Positions 32,441 to 37,417 of a DNA stretch of 37,417 bases are shown here, piece by piece. The notes under the pieces were generated by a model. That model made no database searches. It saw only the letters and a program-made list of their open reading frames with translations, and was not told where the DNA came from. The DNA is taken from NCBI RefSeq assembly GCF_013299165.1, contig NZ_JAAFKD010000046.1:1-37417 (forward strand), given 5' to 3'. Positions within the stretch are counted from its first letter, which is position 1, and each line of letters starts with the position of its first letter. Both the position numbers and the translations under genes were made by a program. This stretch comes from Microcoleus sp. bin38.metabat.b11b12b14.051. Lineage in GTDB: Bacteria; Cyanobacteriota; Cyanobacteriia; Cyanobacteriales; Microcoleaceae.

Positions 32441-32755
32441 GCTGGAGAAACCGGGTTTTTTCACCGACATTAAGGGGTGTGGGTGAGAGTTTAGTTAAAA
32501 AACCCGGTTTCTGGGTACTCGTGCTTAAGTCCTTGCATTACCAATTACGGAACATACAACCGTACCGCACTGTTTCTGAGAAAGGCTGTGCAAGGCACAA
32601 AATTAAGTCACGGACACACACTAAATTAGATTTTAGTTAAAACTTCTAGTCCAGGCTGTGGAGTCCATCTAAAATCTAAAATCGAAACATGAAAAATCGC
32701 TTGACTTTAATTTAAGATCCCCGTCAAGGGTTTGGAGTTCATCGCAAATCTCACA
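32441..32755. other. Spacer with ACCGGGTTT repeats, no gene seen
   Basis: GAAACCGGGTTTTTTC at about 32447 and AAAAAACCCGGTTTCTGG near 32497 form an inverted pair. The rest, between the heptamer tract and the convergent TMEM14 gene, shows no gene. Confidence 0.5.
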
Positions 32756-33088
32756 TCAAAAACCTAACATGGATTGAGCGTTGAGTTCGTAAACGATCGC
32801 ACCCAAAGACGCCAAACTAGCCAAAATCAGCATCCCAGCGGGCATAAACTTGCGAGTTTTGACCAGCCGTACCATAAAGACTACTACTAAAACAGCGGAG
32901 ATAGCTGCTGCTAATGTTAAACCCCAAGTTTGTCCCATGAGTTGTGCGGTGCCGGCAAAAATCAGCAGCGAACCGCTAATCAAGCCGGAAATCAGCGAGG
33001 CTTGGCTTTTGGCCTTGATGTAACCCATGATGCCACCAACCAATGTTAAAGCGCCGTAGCCGATCGCCGCTGCTGTACCTAAATTCAT
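32756..33088 (-). CDS. TMEM14 family membrane protein
   Basis: A 110-aa integral membrane protein with the TMEM14/UPF0136 pattern: GYGALTLVGGIMGYIKAKSQ, SLISGLISGSLLIFAG, MVRLVKTRKFMPAGMLILAS. Four hydrophobic segments cover residues 6-24, 30-51, 57-74 and 82-104. Members in plants are linked to fatty-acid export from plastids and in animals to haem synthesis; the bacterial role is not known. GAGGA lies 8-9 nt before the ATG. It is divergent from the DUF815 ATPase gene. Length is normal. Confidence 0.92.
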   Translation of the reverse strand: MNLGTAAAIGYGALTLVGGIMGYIKAKSQASLISGLISGSLLIFAGTAQLMGQTWGLTLAAAISAVLVVVFMVRLVKTRKFMPAGMLILASLASLGAIVYELNAQSMLGF

Positions 33089-33214
33089 TATTTAATCCTC
33101 GAAATTTCACAAGTGCATCTCAATTTATACAGCGAGACCTGCAATTAGAGTCACGAATTGTTAGAAAATTTATTAAACCCAGTCAGAATATCTAACTGTT
33201 ATACAATTGGCATT

Positions 33215-34519
33215 ATGTCAGCCCTAACTTCTGTTGCGATCGCTCAAATCCGTTACCTCCAACGCCAAGCAGCATCCCTGCTGCTGTATCAATCAGTTCT
33301 CAAAAGCCCCGTAGGTCAAGCTTTTCTCGACTTGCTGCAAGCCCTGCACCACAGCGAAGTCAGCGGTCTGGAGTGTCAGATAGCTTACGGCAATTGGTTC
33401 AACGTTCAGGCTGCTAAAAATTTGAGCTGGAAAGATTTCGTGATTTCCCAAATTCTCACAGACGAAAACCCCTTTTCTCGCCAAGCCCAGCAAGCGGATT
33501 TTGCAACCTTGCCGCCCGCTTTGGTGGAAGCCGCCAGACACGATTTACAAGTGCTGCAAAATCTCTACGAATGCAGCAGCGAGCAGTTGAGTAAATGGGT
33601 GCGGGTAGCGGGTCAACTTGACGCAATTCCTCCGATTTGGGATTCGGAAACTGTAGCACAACCAGCCGAGAAACCGCTGCACGATAAATTAGAAAAATGG
33701 TCGAGCGCTGCCGAATCTCTGGCAGAATATTACCGCAAGTTTGGTACAGGCTTGTTTGCCGAATATCGCGCTTTTGCGTGGCGCTCCGGGCAGTTGTCGG
33801 GCATTTCGCATCCCGATCGCATAAACTTGAAAGAGTTGGTTTGCTGCGACTGGCAGCGCGATGCTTTAGTCAAAAATACGGAGTTTTTGCTGGCTGGTTA
33901 TCCGGCTTTGCACGTTTTGCTGTACGGCAGCCGCGGCTCGGGTAAGTCTTCGTTGGTGAAGTCGCTGTTAAATGAATTTGGCTCTCGCAATTTGCGCTTG
34001 ATAGAAGTATCAAAATTTGACTTGCAAGACTTGCCTGTAATTGTAGATCGTTTGCGCGGAGTTCCTCAAAAGTTTATTATTTTTGTGGATGACCTTTCTT
34101 TTGAGGAAGACGATGATGCTTTTAAATCTCTGAAAGTTGTTTTAGAAGGAAATGTCACTGCCCGCCCTCAAAATGTGGTAGTTTACGCCACATCTAACCG
34201 CAGGCATTTAATTCGAGAGTTTTTTGATGACAGGCCTCGCCCCCGCGACGGTGATGAAGTTCACGCTTGGGATACTGTGCAGGAAAAACTCTCATTTAGC
34301 GATCGCTTTGGCTTGACTTTAACTTTTGAACCTGCGGATCAAAACACTTATTTAACAATTGTCCGACATCTGGCAGAACAAGCTGACATTAAACTCGCTC
34401 CTGAGGATTTGGAACACCGCGCTAAGGAATGGGCAACTCGCCGCAACGGGCGCTCCGGGCGCACTGCACGGCAGTTTGTTGATTTCCTGAAAGCAGATTT
34501 AGCTTTGTTTGACAAGTAG
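33215..34519 (+). CDS. DUF815 family AAA-type ATPase
   Basis: A 434-aa ATPase. The N-terminal half (residues 1-200) is helical, with RYLQRQAASLLLYQSVL and the family-typical FYRKFG-like EYYRKFGTGLFAEYRAF. The P-loop LLYGSRGSGKSSL lies at about 236-247, Walker B FIIFVDDLSFEEDDDAF at about 286-302, followed by VVVYATSNRRHLI (sensor 1) and the arginine-rich FSDRFGLTLTF. These are hallmarks of DUF815, an AAA-like family of unknown role. I prefer the ATG at 33215 because the RYLQRQAASLL region then starts close to the N terminus as in related proteins; an upstream TTG at 33158 keeps the frame. It has no obvious partner: TMEM14 is divergent and a TerB-like gene follows after 237 bp. Confidence 0.9.
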   Translation: MSALTSVAIAQIRYLQRQAASLLLYQSVLKSPVGQAFLDLLQALHHSEVSGLECQIAYGNWFNVQAAKNLSWKDFVISQILTDENPFSRQAQQADFATLPPALVEAARHDLQVLQNLYECSSEQLSKWVRVAGQLDAIPPIWDSETVAQPAEKPLHDKLEKWSSAAESLAEYYRKFGTGLFAEYRAFAWRSGQLSGISHPDRINLKELVCCDWQRDALVKNTEFLLAGYPALHVLLYGSRGSGKSSLVKSLLNEFGSRNLRLIEVSKFDLQDLPVIVDRLRGVPQKFIIFVDDLSFEEDDDAFKSLKVVLEGNVTARPQNVVVYATSNRRHLIREFFDDRPRPRDGDEVHAWDTVQEKLSFSDRFGLTLTFEPADQNTYLTIVRHLAEQADIKLAPEDLEHRAKEWATRRNGRSGRTARQFVDFLKADLALFDK

Positions 34520-34756
34520 CTCGTAGGTGCTGCCAGAGCGGGTTTTGCCTGAGATATGGCAGGCAATTCAGGCTCGAAATCAACCCGCCCTTGCAGCGCC
34601 CAATCGCTCAACAAAAAATCTTAATTTTTTCCTAATTTTGTTGATAACAAATAACTAACTAGATTTGATATAATCGTCGAAATGCCGACGGAAACCTTGA
34701 AAGCCCGAGTTGCTCGGGACTCCATGAATTCACTACTAAATAATGAGGAAAATATC

Positions 34757-35203
34757 ATGGGTTTATTTGACAAAGTATCGCAGACTCGCCAACAAACTGA
34801 CGTAACGTTAGGGCCTGCGGAAGCATTTGCGGCGATCGCCCTAATTGCCGTAGCAGCCGACGGTTACATCAATGAGAGCGAAAGTAAAGCGATTAGCATG
34901 ACACTATCTCGGATGCAACTTTTCCGCAGCTACCCAGATGATGTGATGCGAAAAATGCTCGATCGGCTGCTGAACATTTTACAACGGCAAGGAGTTGAGG
35001 TACTATTTAATGCGGCTTTGGCAACACTTCCAGACGAACTTAAAGAAACAGTTTTTGCTGTAACAACTGATATCGCTTTAGCAGATGGCGAGGTTTCAGA
35101 AGAAGAAGAACAACTTTTGAACGATCTTTACTCTGCATTGGATCTTTCTGAAGAAGTTGCTCTCAAGATTATAGACGTGATGTTGATTAAAAACAAAGGT
35201 TAA
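34757..35203 (+). CDS. TerB-like protein
   Basis: A 148-aa soluble helical protein with the duplicated acidic motif of the TerB/TerB-like fold: AADGYINESESKAISMTL in the first half (about residues 35-52) and LADGEVSEEEEQLLNDLY in the second (about 112-129). These D-G-x-(I/V)-x-x-x-E loops are the metal-associated sites of tellurite-resistance TerB relatives, although most members have no shown role in tellurite resistance. I start at the ATG at 34757 because GAGGAA lies 8 nt upstream and MGLFDKV is a typical N terminus; the frame is open to 34682. No other ter genes are present. Confidence 0.88.
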   Translation: MGLFDKVSQTRQQTDVTLGPAEAFAAIALIAVAADGYINESESKAISMTLSRMQLFRSYPDDVMRKMLDRLLNILQRQGVEVLFNAALATLPDELKETVFAVTTDIALADGEVSEEEEQLLNDLYSALDLSEEVALKIIDVMLIKNKG

Positions 35204-35362
35204 GAAAGCAGGGGAAGGGCCAGGAGTGAGGAGGGCGAGTTTGAGAATATCAAAAATTAGCGCTTGCTGAGTTTGCCGATCGCTGCTGCAAAAGTCATGG
35301 TTTACCGATATGATGGTTGGTAAAATTGAGCTTTAATTGGCGATCGCCCGCGACTACCTCAA

Positions 35363-35776
35363 ATGCCTTTTACTTACACCCGCACTGTGCGCTTTCAAGA
35401 TACCGATGCCGCTGGAGTCGTTTACTTTGCTAACGTTTTGGCGATGTGTCACGAAGCCTACGAGGCATCTCTAGCGGCATCGGGAATCAATCTCAAAGCA
35501 TTTTTTAGCAATCCCGAGGTTGCCTTTCCCATAATTCATGCTAGTGTAGATTTCTATCGCCCACTGTTTGCGGGCGATCGGCTGACGATTCAACTAACGC
35601 CCAAACAAGTTGCTGGCGATGAATTTGAAATTGCCTATCAAGTATTTTCTGGAGAAGTTGCAGGAAGAAGTACGGCGAGAGCTCTTACTAAGCACGTCTG
35701 CATCGATGCAGTGACGCGAACCAGAAAACAGCTATCCGAAGAATTAATGCTGTGGATGAAGCAATTTGAGATTTGA
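35363..35776 (+). CDS. 1,4-dihydroxy-2-naphthoyl-CoA thioesterase (hotdog fold)
   Basis: A 137-aa 4HBT-type thioesterase. VRFQDTDAAGVVYFANVL (residues 9-26) carries the catalytic Asp15 and the oxyanion/CoA-side Gly-Val-Val; FPIIHASVDFYRPLFAGDRL and the C-terminal strands complete the fold. In cyanobacteria this family hydrolyses DHNA-CoA in phylloquinone (vitamin K1) synthesis, needed for photosystem I. Sequence length and N terminus fit that group well; a general acyl-CoA thioesterase of the YbgC type is the main alternative. It stands alone, as men genes often do in cyanobacteria. The ATG at 35363 lacks a clear Shine-Dalgarno. Confidence 0.88.
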   Translation: MPFTYTRTVRFQDTDAAGVVYFANVLAMCHEAYEASLAASGINLKAFFSNPEVAFPIIHASVDFYRPLFAGDRLTIQLTPKQVAGDEFEIAYQVFSGEVAGRSTARALTKHVCIDAVTRTRKQLSEELMLWMKQFEI

Positions 35777-35928
35777 GATTTTAGATAACTTCAATATTTA
35801 AATAATAGCAGGGAATGACAGTGAAATTTCTGTTTAGTTTAAAATTTATTCTGACTTGTTTATATTAAGTAGTTCCACTTAATTAAACGTAAAACACAGA
35901 GTAATCAAAAACGAGTGGCTCTAAGCAT

Positions 35929-35965
35929 TCTTCCTTCTTCCTTCTTCCTTCTTCCTTCTTCCTTC
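35929..35965. repeat. TTCCTTC heptamer run just before a start codon
   Basis: Five copies of the heptamer (TTCTTCC phase) lie from about 35929 to 35965, ending 5 bp before the ATG of the PanE-like gene. The complementary form GAAGGAA is seen at 3953-4000 and 29175-29231. It occupies the place of the ribosome binding site. Confidence 0.88.
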
Positions 35966-35970
35966 TACTT

Positions 35971-36942
35971 ATGACAAATCGCAATTATGCCATCGTCGGT
36001 ACAGGAGCTTTAGGCGGATTCTACGGTGCTAGACTGCAAAAAGCTGGTTTAGAAGTTAATTTTTTGCTACGCAGCGATTACGAGCGCGTCAAAAGACACG
36101 GTTTGATTGTCGAGTCTCCCGAAGGCGACTTTAGCCTCCCCCACGTGCGCGCCTACCACGAAGCGCACAAAATGCCTAAATGCGACGTAGTAATTGTAGC
36201 GCTCAAGACTACGCAAAATCATTTGTTGCCAAAACTTTTGCCTCCTTTATTAAAGGACGACGGCACGGTTTTAGTATTGCAAAACGGACTGAATACCGAA
36301 CCGGAAGTAGCTAAAATTGTCGGTGCAGAACGAGTGGTGGGTGGGCTGTGTTTTCTCTGTTCTTATAAAGTTAGCCCAGGTCATATCTGCCACCTAGATT
36401 ACGGTACGATCACGTTGGGCGAATATGCGAAAGACTACAAACCTATCGGTATTACTGATAGATTGCACCAAATTGCTAGAGATTTTAAACGCGCTCACAT
36501 TCAGATTAAAATGAGCGAGGATTTGCTATTATCTAGGTGGAAAAAGCTAGTTTGGAATATTCCTTATAACGGGCTGTCTGTGATTTTGAATGCCCGAACC
36601 GACGAACTGATGGCGAATCGGGATACTCTGATTTTGGTTAAGGAAATCATGGAGGAAGTGGTAGCGGGGGCCAAAAGTTGCGATCGCATTATTCCCGATG
36701 ACTTTATCCCGCATATGCTAGATTACACTGAGAAAATGAAGCCTTACCGCACTAGCATGAAAATCGATTACGATGAATCGCGTCCTCTGGAAGTTGAGGC
36801 GATTTTTGGCAATCCGATGCGGGTAGCCCAAAAAGCAGGTATTAAGTTGCCGCAAATAGAGGTACTTTACCGAATGTTAAAGTTTGTGGACTTTCAAAGG
36901 CAAGAAGCTGAGAAAACGAGAAGGCTGTTAGGCGTGGATTAA
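35971..36942 (+). CDS. 2-dehydropantoate 2-reductase family protein (PanE/ApbA-like)
   Basis: A 323-aa NADPH-dependent oxidoreductase. The Rossmann motif AIVGTGALGGFYGARL is at residues 7-22, followed by VVIVALKT and LQNGLNTE (about 102-110). The C-terminal catalytic helix SRWKKLVWNIPYNGLSVILNA carries Lys192 and Asn196/Asn200 of ketopantoate reductases. It may make pantoate for coenzyme A or reduce another 2-keto acid; the family has many paralogues that are not PanE, and the text around GHICHLDYGTITLGE is typical of the wider group, so I do not give a symbol. The gene has no Shine-Dalgarno: a pyrimidine-rich heptamer tract ends just before the ATG. Confidence 0.88.
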   Translation: MTNRNYAIVGTGALGGFYGARLQKAGLEVNFLLRSDYERVKRHGLIVESPEGDFSLPHVRAYHEAHKMPKCDVVIVALKTTQNHLLPKLLPPLLKDDGTVLVLQNGLNTEPEVAKIVGAERVVGGLCFLCSYKVSPGHICHLDYGTITLGEYAKDYKPIGITDRLHQIARDFKRAHIQIKMSEDLLLSRWKKLVWNIPYNGLSVILNARTDELMANRDTLILVKEIMEEVVAGAKSCDRIIPDDFIPHMLDYTEKMKPYRTSMKIDYDESRPLEVEAIFGNPMRVAQKAGIKLPQIEVLYRMLKFVDFQRQEAEKTRRLLGVD

Positions 36943-36966
36943 TAGATATAGGTTCGTAGGTTCATA

Positions 36967-37302
36967 GGTTCGTAGTGAGGACTTTAGTCCTTTGATTTAT
37001 GCGGACTAAAGTCCTCACTACGAACCTTTTTGATTCCAGGTTCGTAGTGAGGACTTTAGTCCTTTGATTGATGCGGACTAAAGTCCTCACTACGAACCTT
37101 TTTGATTCCAGGTTCGTAGTGAGGACTTTAGTCCTTTGATTGATGCGGACTAAAGTCCTCACTACGAACCTTTTTGATTCCAGGTTCGTAGTGAGGACTT
37201 TAGTCCTTTGATTGATGCGGACTAAAGTCCTCACTACGAACCTTTTTGATTCCAGGTTCGTAGTGAGGACTTTAGTCCTTTGATTGATGCGGACTAAAGT
37301 CC
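36967..37302. repeat. 72-bp tandem hairpin array (array D)
   Basis: Copies start at 36967, 37039, 37111, 37183 and 37255. Each has a left arm of 24 bp (GGTTCGTAGTGAGGACTTTA, then GTCC), a 12-nt loop TTTGATTGATGC and a fully complementary right arm, then TTTTTGATTCCA. The fifth copy is cut after GGACTAAAGTCC at 37302. The first copy differs in its loop (TTTGATTTATGC). Arms are the same family as arrays A and C and site B. An open frame of 90 codons on the minus strand is just the translated repeat. Confidence 0.93.
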
Positions 37303-37417
37303 AATGGCACTGAAAAAGTCTGAATCACGGCGCCAGTTTAGATTTGAAGGTAGAGCGAGGTTCCTGCATTCGAGGATAGGGCTTCGGTCTGCGTTTCAAG
37401 ACTCTAGGTTCGGAACG
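37303..37417. other. Unassigned sequence at the right edge
   Basis: Non-repetitive sequence after the truncated last hairpin copy. I see no gene; it may be upstream of a gene outside the window. Confidence 0.35.

Noticed and set aside
32117..32640. Three open frames rich in WSLVIGH
   Set aside because: They are translations of GTCATTG heptamers; a seven-base repeat reads open in all three frames. No coding features.
34682..34756. 25-residue N-terminal extension of the TerB-like protein
   Set aside because: The ATG at 34757 has GAGGAA at the right distance and a typical family N terminus.
34757..35203. Tellurite resistance locus
   Set aside because: Only a single TerB-like gene is present, with no terZ, terD, terC or terE-like gene nearby.
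36962..37234. 90-codon repetitive open frame on the minus strand
   Set aside because: It is the 72-bp hairpin array read in a frame that stays open because 72 is a multiple of three. No ribosome binding site, and the product is the same 24 residues four times.

Overview
The window looks like a chromosomal segment of a filamentous cyanobacterium, most likely an Oscillatoriales member of the Microcoleus/Oscillatoria kind. This is inferred from many HIP1 octamers (GCGATCGC) in genes and spacers, heptanucleotide short tandem repeats (STRRs), large WD40 signalling proteins, a Spk-type kinase fused to WD40 repeats, and a DHNA-CoA thioesterase of the phylloquinone pathway. I see no rRNA, tRNA, CRISPR array, phage module or replication origin.

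Layout. 0.1-2.7 kb: a TetR-family repressor divergent from a glutathione S-transferase, with two operator-like palindromes between them, followed by an FMN-binding PNPOx-like protein and a DUF1348 protein; probably a stress or detoxification cluster. 2.7-3.1 kb: a 7-copy hairpin array. 3.2-3.8 kb: a 2OG-Fe(II) dioxygenase. 4.6-6.2 kb: a VWA protein with a ricin-like beta-trefoil tail. 6.3-7.4 kb: a decayed IS5-type insertion sequence with perfect 21-bp terminal inverted repeats, inserted 2 bp past the stop codon of an HpcH/HpaI aldolase (7.4-8.2 kb). 8.3-11.0 kb: a membrane protein of unknown function and an exported FAD oxidoreductase. 11.8-13.7 kb: methionine aminopeptidase and a NarL-type response regulator. 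13.8 kb: a 185-bp MITE with a candidate target duplication. 14.3 kb: a small exported acidic protein. 15.7-20.9 kb: a 1733-aa STAND ATPase with TPR-like region, one membrane segment and 14 WD40 repeats. 21.5-23.7 kb: a YdeP-like molybdopterin oxidoreductase, convergent with a family 2 glycosyltransferase (24.6-25.9 kb); the spacer holds tandem duplications that carry copies of the 3' ends of both genes. 26.1 kb: a 35-aa membrane peptide with a structured leader. 26.6-29.2 kb: a Ser/Thr kinase with seven WD40 repeats. 29.6-32.1 kb: two divergent genes I cannot assign. 32.8-36.9 kb: a TMEM14 protein, a DUF815 AAA ATPase, a TerB-like protein, DHNA-CoA thioesterase and a PanE-like reductase. 37.0-37.3 kb: a 5-copy hairpin array.

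Most genes are single transcription units separated by repeat-rich spacers; only the PNPOx/DUF1348 pair looks like a tight operon. The most unusual aspect is the spacer DNA: one hairpin family, built around GGACTNNAGTCC plus CACTACGAACC, occurs at four places and has been tandemly amplified three separate times with different periods (61, 35 and 72 bp). A second, 187-bp unit has captured a gene end. Three elements share the TATAGAACCCATTTGA terminus (one decayed IS and two MITE-like elements). Heptamer repeats reach into coding sequence, giving a stop codon in one gene and an internal peptide in another.

The best candidates for undescribed biology are the divergent orphan pair at 29.6-32.1 kb, the STAND/TPR/WD40 protein, the leader-plus-microprotein at 26.0 kb and the hairpin-repeat amplification. 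No complete known defence system is visible.
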